Origin: Musa acuminata AAA Group | Taxonomy: Eukaryota; Streptophyta; Magnoliopsida; Zingiberales; Musaceae | Length of the DNA stretch: 64,000 nucleotides | Reading direction: 5' to 3' | Assembly (NCBI RefSeq): GCF_036884655.1 | Contig: NC_088355.1 | Location: 23,086,001 to 23,150,000 of the forward strand | Part shown: positions 44,746 to 55,647 of the stretch, in pieces | Numbering within the stretch: the stretch's first letter is position 1 | Layout of the letters: each line of letters starts with the position of its first letter | Position numbers and translations under genes: made by a program | The notes under the pieces: generated by a model | The model's input: only the letters and a program-made list of their open reading frames with translations | Told to the model about the DNA's origin: nothing | Database searches by the model: none

Positions 44746-45437
44746 TTGCTTATTGAATTTGCCGACATATTTGCTGAACCGTGCGGTCTTCCTCCTTCTC
44801 GGCAACATGACCATCGAATTCTAATCCTTCCGGGCAAGCCACCAGCGAACACTCGACCGTACCGATATCCTCACCTCCAAAAAGATGAAATTAAAAAGAT
44901 CGTAAAGGAGATGCTTGAAACAGGGGTGATTCGGCCAAGTTGCAGCCTCTATTCCTCACCGATGCTACTTGTACGCAAGAAGGACGGAACTTGGCAGATG
45001 TGCATCGACTACCGAGTTTTAAATGGCATCACAGTCAAGGACAAGTACCCAATACCAGTGGTGGATGAACTTCTTGATGAATTAAAAGGAGCTCGAGTCT
45101 TCACGAAGTTGGACCTCCGATCTGGTTACCACCAAATTCGGGTATGTGACGATGACATTCCAAAAACTGCATTTCGCACACATGATGGCCATTATGAATT
45201 CTTGGTAATGCCTTTTGGACTCACTAATGCTCCTTCAACCTTCCAAAGTCTCATGAATGATATATTTCGAAGCTTTCTTCATAAATTTGTGCTGGTATTT
45301 TTTGATGATATTCTCGTTTATAGCCCTTCTCTTGAGACTCACTTTCAGCATTTACGGATTGTTTTGACGATTCTTCGGAAGAATACTCTTTTTGTTAAGC
45401 AACCAAAGTGCAGCTTTCTCCAGCAAAAAGTAGAGTA
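44746..45437 (+). pseudogene. Gypsy I reverse transcriptase, 5' part of pol
   Basis: RT is well preserved. It has [18 protein letters not shown], then [15 protein letters not shown], then [13 protein letters not shown], and the catalytic FFDDILVYS near 45299-45325. The frame ends at the solo LTR, in the segment just before GHIIS. The matching continuation resumes at 47724 after the duplicated CCTTG. Confidence 0.92.
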
Positions 45438-45959
45438 CCTTGTGTTGAATCTCGGATTTTGATGATGAAGTCAATTGTCATTTGTTATCTAATCTATGTG
45501 TTGAGATAAGTGTGCAGGATTAACTACGATGAGAGTAAGACAAGCAGCAGGTGTTGCGCCGGAGTCAAGATCATGATCACGTTGGGAGTTCGAGAGTTCG
45601 ACGGAAGTTCGGACGGTCGTCGGAGGTTCAGCGAGAACAGATCCGAGAAGTCCCGAAGCTTGCCAAGCGAAGCTCGTCGGAACTCGCCAAGTGGATCGTC
45701 GCAAAGTCCAGGAGTATGCCGGATGTCCGCAGAAGGATCACCGAGGGTTTATCGGATGATCGACGGAAGTTGGCCGGAAACTCGCCGGAAGAAGCGATTG
45801 ACGCATCGGAGCAAAGCTGCAGAAGTTGTCTTAGAGTTAATCGTAGTTAGCATGATGATTAAGCATGAAAATGGGAGGTGATCCCATTAGCTTAATCTTG
45901 GGGCAATTGGGCCCCTGAAAAGATTCAAATTGGGTCGAATGGAGTGAACCATTCGGACC

Positions 45960-46560
45960 CTGATTGCACCAGGAGGTGCAACCGCCCCAGCCAGGAGGTG
46001 CAACCGCCTGGGCTGTGAGGTTGGGAGGTGCAACCGCCCCAGCCAGGAGGTGCAACCGCCAGGGCTGCAAGGCTGGGAGGTGCAACCGCCCCAGCCAAGA
46101 GGTGCAACCGCCCAGAGCTCAGTCTTCGAGCTAGACTGGGCGGTGCAACCTCCTCTGCCAAGAGGTAGCACCGCCAGAGCTCAAGTTTCGAGCTCTGCCA
46201 GGCGATGCAACCACCGAGCTCAGTCTTCGAGCTCTGGCAGAGAGGTGCATCAGCCTGAGCTCAGTCTCGAGCTCTGCCAGGTGATGCAATCACCGAGCTC
46301 AGTCTTCGAGCTCTGGCAGAGAAGTGCATCAGCCTGAGCTCAGTTTCGAGCTCTGGCAGGTGATGCAACCACCGAGCTCAGATTTCGAGCTCTGCCAGGT
46401 GATGCAACCACCAAGCTCAGTCTTCGAGCTCTGCCAGGTGATGCAACCATCGAGCTCAGTCTTCGAGCTCAGGCAGAGAGGAGCAATCGCCTGAGCTCAG
46501 TCTTCGAGCTCTGCCAGGCGGTGCCACCTCTCCAGTCAAGAGGTGCAACCGCCTGATCCC
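45960..46560. repeat. GC-rich and GAGCTC repeat block in the solo LTR
   Basis: The left part has repeated gaggtgcaaccgcc motifs. The right part has about ten units with GAGCTC-cagtcttc-GAGCTC-type inverted repeats spaced 40-50 bp apart. It is the inverse of the block at 14985-15420, with more units. Confidence 0.88.
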
Positions 46561-47339
46561 AGAATTCTGGGATTTGATCGATTTGATCGTTTTGAGCTCG
46601 AATTTTGAATTGGGTTGGGGCCTATAAATACCCCACCCATTCAACACTGAAAAGGTACAGACCTACACCGAAATCTTGATCTTTTCTGTGATTCTAAGAG
46701 CTCAAAAGTGTTGTAAAGCCTTTAAGTCTCCTCCTTCTGTTCTTCAAGTTTTCAGTTGTAAAGTGAGGAGAGAAAGGTCTGTAAAGGTTGTCTCCTGAGC
46801 CTGTCAAAAGGAGAGAAATTGTAAAAGGGCAGTTTGGCCTTCGCCCATTGAAGGAAGGCACCTAGTTGACGTCGGCAACCTCATCGGTGGAGGAAGCCAA
46901 AAGTGGAGTAGGTCAAGGCTGACCGAACCACTCTAAATCTCTGGTTTGCATTTATTTTCGAGCACTTTATCATTACTGCAAACCTCCCTCATTACTACTG
47001 CTCTCTGCGCTTTCACGAACAAGTTCTAAGTGCTGTTCTTCCGAATCTGCATTCAGACGTAAATTCGTATTTTCATACATTACAGTTTACGTTTACGTTT
47101 GATTCTGCAGAACTGTTTTCCGTGCTTTTACAAATGAGCTTCTTTGCAGTTTACACTTACATTTTAATCCTATTGATAACTGCAATCTGTCCTCTACGAT
47201 TTTACGAACGAGTTTCAACATTTAGACGTAAAACTGCATTCAGACGTAAATCGGCTTTCCTCGCTCAATCATCAGATCTCAGTTCACGTTTACGTCTTGA
47301 TTTCAACTGCATACTGCCTTCTACAAGTATACAAACAAG

Positions 47340-47590
47340 TTTCAAAGTTTAGACGTAAATCTGCGTCTAGACGTAAAACTGCGTTTAGACGTAAATCTGC
47401 GTTTAGACGTAAATTTGAGTTTAAGACGTAAATCTGAGTTTAGACATAAATCTGCGTTTAGACGTAAAACTGCGTTTAGACGTAAATCTGCGTTTAGATG
47501 TAAATCTGCGTTTAGACGTAAACTGCGCTTAGACGCAAAACTGCGCTTAGACGCAATCTGCGCTTAGACGCAAACTGCACTTAGACTTAG
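47340..47590. repeat. 17-18 bp minisatellite in the solo LTR
   Basis: There are about 13 copies of TTTAGACGTAAATCTGCG-type units, turning into CTTAGACGCAAACTGCG toward the right. It is the reverse complement of the array at 14063-14390. Isolated single units already occur at 47050-47320. Confidence 0.9.
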
Positions 47591-47723
47591 ATACAAACTG
47601 AGAATTTGCTTTTGCATCATAATAGTTTTTGAACGAACGCAGCTTTTGGTTTTTAATCGCTGTAAGATTTCCGCTGCACTAATTCACCCCCCCCCTCTTA
47701 GTGCTCTCGATCCTAACACCTTG

Positions 47724-49834
47724 GGCATATAATATCAGAAGAAGGAGTGGCGGTAGACCCAACAAAAATTGAGGCAATGCAAGGCTGGCCGAAACCTACA
47801 AACGTGAAATTACTGCGGGGGTTCCTTGGACTAACGGGCTACTACCAAAAATTTGTTAAGGACTATGGGAAGATCAGTGCACCACTCACTTCTTTACTGA
47901 AAAAAGATGCTTTCCAATGGTCGGACAAAGCCTCAGCTACCTTCGACAAACTTAAAGCAGCCACGGCAACGATGCCGGTGCTTGCGCTACCAGATTTCAA
48001 TAGACCCTTCATCATTGAGGCCGACGCATCTGGAGTCAGAATTGGAGCCGTTCTCATGCAAAATGGTCAACCACTCGCATACACTAGCAAGACATTATCT
48101 CCCTCCCATCAAAACATATCAGTATCTGATAAGGAGATGCTTGCCATTATACACGCAGTAACGAGGTGGAGACCCTACCTGATCGGCCGGCGATTTCAAA
48201 TTAAAACTGACCATAAAAGCCTCAAGTACTTTTTGGAGCAAAAGATATCATCCCCTGAGCAGCAAAAATGGGTAACCAAACTTCTTGGATTTGATTATAA
48301 AATTATTTACAAAAAGGGGAAAGAAAACGTTGTTGCAGATGCACTCTCATGGCTACCTGAACAAGCTAAGGTTTCAGCCATCTCCCATCCTACCACCGGT
48401 CTCCTCAAGGACATTAGGGAAGAATGGAAGAAGGATCCAGAGATTAGCAACATCATAAAAAAATTGGAGGAGGATCCAAGTGCAATAGCCCACTACACTT
48501 GGGATTCGAGGGATCTACGCTACAAAGGTCGTATTGTGCTTATACCTGACTCCCCTTGCATCGCAATCATCTTGCATAAAATGCACTTAATACCTTCAAC
48601 AGGGCACTCTGGATTCCTAAGAACCTACAAAAGAGTGAAGCAAAATTTTTATTGGAGAGGGATGAAAAAAATTATTGCTGAATATGTGGCACAATGTGAT
48701 GTATGTCAACAGCACAAGGGTGAAATTGTGGCAAATCCAGGGAAGCTACAACCACTACCCATACCAGACTCAGTGTGGACTGACATCTCCATGGACTTCA
48801 TTGAAGGGCTGCCATCTTCCAAATGTAAAAGCACGATTCTTGTGGTGGTTGATCGACTTACGAAATATGCTCATTTTTGTGCTGTGAGAAATCCCAACAC
48901 TACTGCTAGTATTGCCCAGATTTTCATAGAAAATATTGTTAAACTGCATGGGATGCCAAGGTCCATCGTAAGTGATCGTGACAGGATCTTCACTAGTAAA
49001 TTTTGGACCGAGTTATTTCAATTACAAGGCACCAAACTCAAGATGAGCACAGCGTATCATCCACAAACTGACGGCCAAACAGAGGTGGTAAATAGGTGCT
49101 TAGAGACGTACCTCCGGTGTTTCGCTAGCGACCGACCAAAAGAGTGGGCGAAATGGCTTCCCTAGGCCAAATGATGGTATAATACTACATATCATTCATC
49201 TACAAAATGTGCCCCTTATGAAGCATTGTATGGTCGACCAGCCCCTGTGATTCCAAAGTATGTAAATGGCTCGGCCAAGGTAGATCAGGTTGACCAAGAA
49301 TTGATTGATAGGGACAAACTCTTACAACTGTTAAAAGATAATCTCTCTACCGCTCAAGCCAGAATGAAGCAGCAAGCCGACACACGACGAAGTGAAAGAG
49401 AATTTTCAGTGGGAGATTGGGTTTATCTTCGCCTACAACCATACAAGCAACTCTCTATCAACACTCGAGCCTCCATGAAGCTATCCCTATGTTTTTATGG
49501 GCCCTATTTGATCACAGAGCGTATTGGAGTCGTGGCGTATAAACTTAAATTACCTAAGGATGCCAAAATTTACCCTGTCTTCCACGTATCATGCCTAAAG
49601 CCCAAGTTGGGAGAACACGAGTCACCCCAGATCCAGCTGCCCAACACAACTGAGGATGAAGTTATTCAAGCCCAACCACAAGCCATCCTCGATCGCAGGA
49701 TCGTGATGCGTCGCCGACATCACTCTACTGAAGTACTAGTGCATTGGAATAATCTACCACTTGAAGACGCCACATGGGAACCATATGAGGAGTTGAAGAC
49801 CCGGTTCTCTGAGTTCTTGGAATCTCAGCCTTGA
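47724..49834 (+). pseudogene. Gypsy I pol 3' part: RNase H, integrase, chromodomain
   Basis: The connection region has LLRGFLGLTGYYQKFVKDYG. RNase H has EADASGVRIGAVL and TDHKSLKYFLEQK. The integrase zinc region has GHSGFLRTYKR and CDVCQQHKG. The core shows DISMDFIEGLP and SDRDRIFTSKFW. A TAG at 49163-49165 after KWLP is shared with gypsy K. The C-terminal part (49226-49834) is open and ends in a chromodomain (VLVHWNNLPLEDATWEPYEE), which in this family directs integration to modified chromatin. Confidence 0.93.
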
Positions 49835-49863
49835 GGACAAGACTGATTTGAAGATGACGGGTC

Positions 49864-50250
49864 TGTTAGGACTCTAGCTAGGAGAGTCCTAATTGAGAGG
49901 GATATTCTATTAGGACTCTAGCTAGGAGAGTCCTAATTGAGAGGGACATTCTATTAGGACTCTAGCTAGGAGAGTCCTAATTGAGAGGGACATTCATGTA
50001 GGAAGTTTTTTCTTAGAGGAGAATTAGGAGTTGTAAGGGAATAGGAGTCTTGAGTAGGAGTCATATTAGGAGTTAGGGTTTAGAAGCCTTATAAATAGCC
50101 ATGTATTCCTTCTCTTTTCTTAAGCAATAGATGAATCGTTTCTGCAGCCTTTGAGCAACAACTTGGAGGGAGGAACCCCTATAGAGTTCCAAGGAGGCCG
50201 ATCCCCTAAAGAAATCAACCCCGAGTTTAAAATCTGCAAGGATTCTATCA
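49864..50250 (+). repeat. 3' LTR of gypsy I
   Basis: The LTR runs from TGTTAGGACTCTAGC to GGATTCTATCA, 387 bp. Three U3 hairpin units lie at 49864-50000. The TATA box (ttataaatagcc) is near 50089-50100. The purine tract gaagatgacggg precedes it. Confidence 0.92.
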
Positions 50251-50255
50251 GAAAG

Positions 50256-50808
50256 TAATAATGTTTATAAAAAGGAAATTCCAACATTGAGAAGATCAAA
50301 AAGAACAATTATCAAACTAACACATTAGAGACAATGTAAATCAATTGATAATTTTGAGCCTACTTGTTTTGATGAAGCTAATGGCGTTAAGGCTAATGGG
50401 ATTCTAGGAAAAGTTCAAGTTGATAGGATGCATGATTTTGCTTTAGCTCATGGATTGCCTAAAGATAGATTTAGGCCTTTGCCAAATGAAAGATGCAAAT
50501 CATTGCTTATTAGTTTCTGTCAAGAATTTGGTATTATTTTTTATTTGTACAAGTTCATTCTTGAATTCGGTTATCGTATGGATGTTGTGCCTTCTACACA
50601 AAGTACAATTAGAGATTTTAGTAGTTTTCCATCTAGAAAGTTTGGATCAGGCTATGGATTAAGAGGTATTCCATATAATCCTAGAAGTTTCGAAATGAAG
50701 CAACTTGATTTAGGTAGATTTCCGAGTAAAATGAGAAAGGATCTGGATAATAACATTCATATGCACCTAGGAGAACAATTTGGTCGGAGCCCGTCTTTCT
50801 ATGAGTAA
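50256..50808 (+). other. Copia H continuation running into an unidentified ORF
   Basis: The first 90 bp continue copia H after the GAAAG duplication, with a typical linker motif, PTLRRSKR. After a TAG near 50326 the same frame stays open to TAA at 50808. It passes through FEPTCFDEANG and MHDFALAHGLPKDRF to GEQFGRSPSFYE. I do not recognise the last 126 residues (from the ATG at 50428). They are not copia RT. They could be a captured gene fragment, another repeat or a chance frame. Confidence 0.5.
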
Positions 50809-51400
50809 TCCTATACTTGATGGCAATTATGAGCATGACCTTACGGATCAAGTCGGGACTTATCTCCAAAAGTATACTTTAAAAGGAAATGTTAAGAAGT
50901 TAAAGTACATTTTGAAAGATCATAAATTAATATTTTATATTTTAAATGAGATTAGATAGAGTTTTAGGGATAAGAAATTCTTAGTTTAAAATATATTTTA
51001 GAATATTTCAATTAGATAGAGTTGTAGAGATTAAGGACTATCAAATTTTACATTTATAAATAGGTGGCATCTACATATAGATCAATTAAAACTTCAAGTA
51101 TTCGAGTCAAGTCTAATAGTCATTCAAGTTCAATAAAAAAAAAAATTTCATTTTAGTTTCTTTTTTTTCTATTTGATTTTATTTTGGACTAGTAATACCT
51201 TGTTACTATCATTTGAAAAAGAGTTACACTTGTAACCTCCCTTTCTTCACAGTGTGGATTCGACTAACCACCACCACCACCATCCTTGGGGCCATCATCT
51301 TCCTCAATCGGTAAATGCATTGTGAATTCTACCATCAGGTGCCATGAAAAGCCTTCAAAATTTGTTCCTTTCACATAAATTCCACATTATTCCAAGATTG
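50809..51400. other. AT-rich, LTR- or UTR-like segment without a gene
   Basis: It contains a duplicated gattagatagagtt motif (50950 and 51012), a TATA-like ttataaatagg at 51054, and a CCACCACCACCACC run near 51269. It could be an old LTR with its promoter, but I found no partner or TSD. Confidence 0.4.
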
Positions 51401-52150
51401 ATTTTTCACATGTTTCACCAAAAAAGAAAAAAAAGGGTATACAACACCAATAGATTTAATCGGAACAGTATCAAACAAGCAGGAAAGCAATAGATAAAAA
51501 AAAAGATAACAAGCCAAAACAGGAGCGACTTTCAAGACTATCTGGCGACGAATTGCAAGAAGAGTTAGAGAGAGTATTGCACCTCATGTCGAGCGTCAGA
51601 TTGATCGATCAATTGATCACCTAATAGTCTAACTTTAACCCACTTGGAATCCCCGACTCGATCGCCTTCTGCAACGGTAATCAGTGATCGATTCCACAAA
51701 AAATCGATGGATTAGAAGCAAAAATGCACCACTGGAGTAGCTTCTCGACAAAATTAAGATCTCCAGATACGTATATCGAAATCAAATCGTAGGTTTCCTC
51801 TCTATCTGTGCATGAAGGGATCGGATGAAAGGGTATCAGTAAACCCTTCAAATTATATGTGATTGATGTCTTACCGGAGCGGTAGGCTTAATTTTTATTT
51901 GTGGAGTTAATTATTGTCATTAATGAGCACCAAACTACAATTATGGGCGAGCGTATTCGTTCGTGGTGTGGTTCGATTTACGTGGGTTCTGTGAGGGCGG
52001 GAGTTGTGGTTCTTGTGCCGGACTTAACATGTCAGCATTGCTCGTGGTGCTTGGCGGGGTCCTTTGTCAGGACCATGGATTTAGATTAGCTATTAATACA
52101 TTGATGCACACCTGGGACATGGTTATCTGTCCTAAGTAACTTATCTTCAA
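51401..52150. other. Unassigned, possibly low-copy, sequence
   Basis: The base composition is balanced and I see no resemblance to the elements in this window. The block 51500-51830 has the look of a gene leader on the minus strand, but I see no supported exon. A 62-codon frame at 51901-52089 has no recognisable motif. Confidence 0.4.
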
Positions 52151-52840
52151 CATCATAAATCAAAGCAAACACATTAAAAAAAGAAAAAAATAATAATAAA
52201 GGAGTCAACAACTTTAATTGGGATGAGAAGAAATCGAACTACAAGTTGTCTAAATGATACATTGATAATGCTTAAATATTAATATTATTTTAGGATAATA
52301 TTAGTATTTTAATATTTATGAGATGTTAATATAAATTTTTAAAATTTAAAAATATCCTATGACTTTATTTAAAATTAAAAATATTGTTAAAATGAGTTAC
52401 GAAGAAATCAACATGATTTATACTTTTTATAAGATAGAATTTTATTTATTTATTTATTTATTTATGAATATTATTTTATATTTATTGATATAATTATATT
52501 TTATTATATATTTGGGCTATATAAAATTTTTATAAGATTACATATATTATTTATTTATATAAATAATATTTATTTATTTATTTGAATAAATATTAAAAAT
52601 ATTATAATGATAAATTCATCATAAAATATTCAATGACATTCGAAATATTAAAATATAGTTTTCATTTATTGCTTACCAAGCATTTAAGACATTTCACAAA
52701 CACATTCATTTAAGACATTTTTTTTCTTTAACTATATTTAAAAATATAAAATATATTTTTAAATATAATCTTAAATTTCTTAAATTTCCACCACACCTCT
52801 TTTATATGTAAGGTAGGCTTTCATTGTTTCACGTCACAAA
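52151..52840. other. Very AT-rich spacer
   Basis: It has long A/T runs, including a (TTTA)n stretch at about 52440-52466 and several ttattattta repeats. No coding signal, TIR pair or TSD was recognised. Confidence 0.6.
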
Positions 52841-52940
52841 GAATACAGCTGATCCTTCTTATTCACAAAGGGATCGTCACCTCGAGAAGAAATGAATGTA
52901 CACATTCAACGTATAAACTGACTCATAAATTGACCTTCAT

Positions 52941-53038
52941 GTGAACCCCATGATGTCAATTACAGGCGAACAACGAAGTCACATTGTTGGTGAACCCGAT
53001 GACGCCTGTTATAGGCGAATAACGAAATCACATCGTTG
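52941..53038. repeat. Two tandem 49-bp units
   Basis: Units at 52941-52989 and 52990-53038 share gtgaaccc.atga, aggcgaa.aacgaa and tcaca. They differ at several positions. No function is evident. Confidence 0.85.
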
Positions 53039-54360
53039 GAGGTCCATTGTAATCTGATGGCCCGTGATCTCGAAAATTACCTAAACCATAGGTTATCAAA
53101 ATTGGCACATACCAAATCGATATTATGGTGGTTGATGTGTGCATGGTTAAAAGGTCAAATTGAATTGATGAGACCATTGTTTCTGGTGGTAGCCTAAGTA
53201 TGGAAGTTTACTAACTTCTATTATGTGCATTCTATTGATATGGAACACTACATTAAACCTATAACCATCTCCTCTTCTGTACGTGCAAACAAGCACATTT
53301 AAGCTCCCATACCCAACTCCAAAGCAGCAAGGAGCTCACATAAACTTCTCTCTCATATCCAAAGTATGTTATAGTCCATGAAATAAGAGAATAACTAGAA
53401 TATAAGGATCACGTCATTATGCACAATATTCAAATTCTCACCTAAGTAATCATAGTAAAATTCTACTGTAGATTTGATCTAACTTGAGATGAAAACACTA
53501 CTGAATGATTGAGAACAATCTTACTATATTATCCTTGTCTTCTTCCCTTTCTTTCTTTTATTTTTCTATCTTGTTCTCATCGTCGTTGGAATCACGTGGC
53601 TGCAGAATTCACATTGTTACTATAGTTTTTCCTCCTCTTTTCGCAGCCCCCACTCCCCCCTAATATAATTTAGGGTTAGATTAAGAAAAGATGTGAGCTG
53701 TGGACTATACAAGCCTACTATAGGCTGAATTTGGTGGACTATCAACCCAACATACGAAACATAAAAATTAACTCCTACTCAACACCGACAATCATGCTTA
53801 GACTTGTTGGTTCCTCTCCGTCTTTCATTCAATGTGATGTGATGTCCAACAAATGTATGTGATCGTTCTAAGAGTATATCTTGACTTGACCCCTCGTATG
53901 AAGTCAAGATCGACAATGTCATAGGCCAGGGTGAAAATATTAAGCGATAGAGGCCCTTCAATCCTACTCCAGTCAGAAAGTTTGGAGAATCAACACCTAG
54001 CAATTAATGGTGATCGATCTCCCAAGTTTTAAGATCCATACTCATCCCAAAGCAAAGAACGATCAGTTAGTTCCCCATGGCATAAAAAGCTCGTACCAAT
54101 GAAGAACCTTATCGGATGATGCTCACCATCGGACCTGGGAGATGATCGTGGAGGAGGTTCTCCTTAGGCAAAACCATTGGGAGCCCACCCAATAGATGGC
54201 GACTCGAGAGAGCTCAATGTACCTATTGAAAGTTAACTTTGAGACAAAAAAAAAAAAAGTGTTTCTGACTTCATGTTTCCCATCCAAATGTCTTGTATAT
54301 GCTTTACGATCTTACAATCAGCTTTTGATTCTTCTATATCAATTAAAACTAGAATCTTAG
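53039..54360. other. No recognisable gene
   Basis: Short open frames only. An A run at 54246-54258 could be the tail of an old retroposon reading rightward, but nothing upstream of it was identified. Confidence 0.5.
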
Positions 54361-54840
54361 ATGAACTAAAATAGTATAAACATAATTGATAGTAGATAAG
54401 ATTTCCCCAACTATATAAGGAAATCTCTCTATTCTATTGAGGGAAATTATCTATTCTGTTGAAGAAAATCCTCCCTCCTAATCTGTATAAATAGGAGAGA
54501 AACATGTTAATGTATAAATAGGAGAGAGACGAGCGAGGCTCCATTGCCATCGAAGCTTGTCATTTATCACATTCCTTGCCTCTATAGAGCAAAGAAGTTT
54601 CCTCCTCTGCTGCAGCTTCCTCCTCAGCTACAAGTCGTCGTCGTCGCCATCACAGACAAGCCGTCATTGTTCTCTCCTAATCTTCTTCGAAGCTTCTTAT
54701 CTTCTATTCTTTCCCACAATAATACCACCCCAAAGCGCAAAGCTGGAATGGAGATTTTGCAATCAATTTTAGTTAGACAAGTTGTAGGAAACAAACAGCA
54801 AGGTGAAAGAAAATTAAGGATGCCTATATAGAACTATAAG
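54361..54840. promoter_or_regulatory. Promoter-like or LTR-like segment with a doubled TATA box
   Basis: Two copies of tgtataaataggagagag (about 54485 and 54513), 28 bp apart, look like a duplicated TATA region. A 95-codon frame (54544-54831) follows, with no known motif. It may be the remnant of an LTR promoter. No LTR partner was found. Confidence 0.35.
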
Positions 54841-55195
54841 CACCAGAAACAAGTCTGTGCTCGAAGCAGAATAATAATGGGCTTGACATATTCTGCCACA
54901 TATTGGGAGGGAGGCGTAGTTTGGAGGAAAATAAATGCAGAGGACTGGATACAAGAACTACTTGCAATTCAACCAAAGAACGAGGGCTGATGATAGCCGA
55001 CGAGATGACACACACAAACCGACACCGAGTACGCCAGGCAGTAGATTAAATCGTTGGGTGCCCATATTATGCATAAAAAGATTTGTTTTATAACATACTG
55101 CAGTCCATGCGTTAAATTAAAAAGCAGCCTTTCTCGTTCTTTCGACAAGGAACAAGGAGGCTGACGTCTTTATAGTGAAATGATGCCGGCCTCCC
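54832..55195 (-). other. Probable 3' untranslated region of the phosphatase gene
   Basis: Unique-looking sequence follows the stop codon on the minus strand, with no repeat from the window. I could not place a polyadenylation signal with confidence. Confidence 0.4.

Positions 55196-55647
<452 letters not shown>

Larger units (their letters stand above)
45443..47718 (+). mobile_element. Solo LTR (SIRE-like) inside the pol of gypsy I
   Basis: It runs from TGTTGAATCTCGG to CGATCCTAACA, 2,276 bp, with no PBS, gag or polypurine tract. The perfect TSD is CCTTG (45438-45442 and 47719-47723). It is the same family as the solo LTR at 13937-15932 but about 280 bp longer. A TATA box (cctataaatacccc) is near 46621-46634. 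The poly-C site is at 47688-47697. Confidence 0.95.
41908..50250 (+). mobile_element. Ty3/gypsy chromovirus I, nearly full length, split by a solo LTR
   Basis: I has LTRs at both ends and a perfect TSD, GAAAG (41903-41907 and 50251-50255). Without the 2,276-bp solo LTR and its duplicated target it is about 6.06 kb. Gag, protease, RT, RNase H, integrase and chromodomain are all recognisable. It is the most complete member of its family in the window. Stops and the inserted LTR prevent expression of a full polyprotein. Confidence 0.95.

Noticed and set aside
40937..50808. Endogenous pararetrovirus
   Set aside because: RT, integrase and chromodomain order, LTRs and TSDs show ordinary gypsy and copia elements. 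No movement-protein or virus-type coat segment was seen.
51901..52089. 62-codon plus-strand frame
   Set aside because: No motif, no homology I recognise, and no supporting gene signals nearby.
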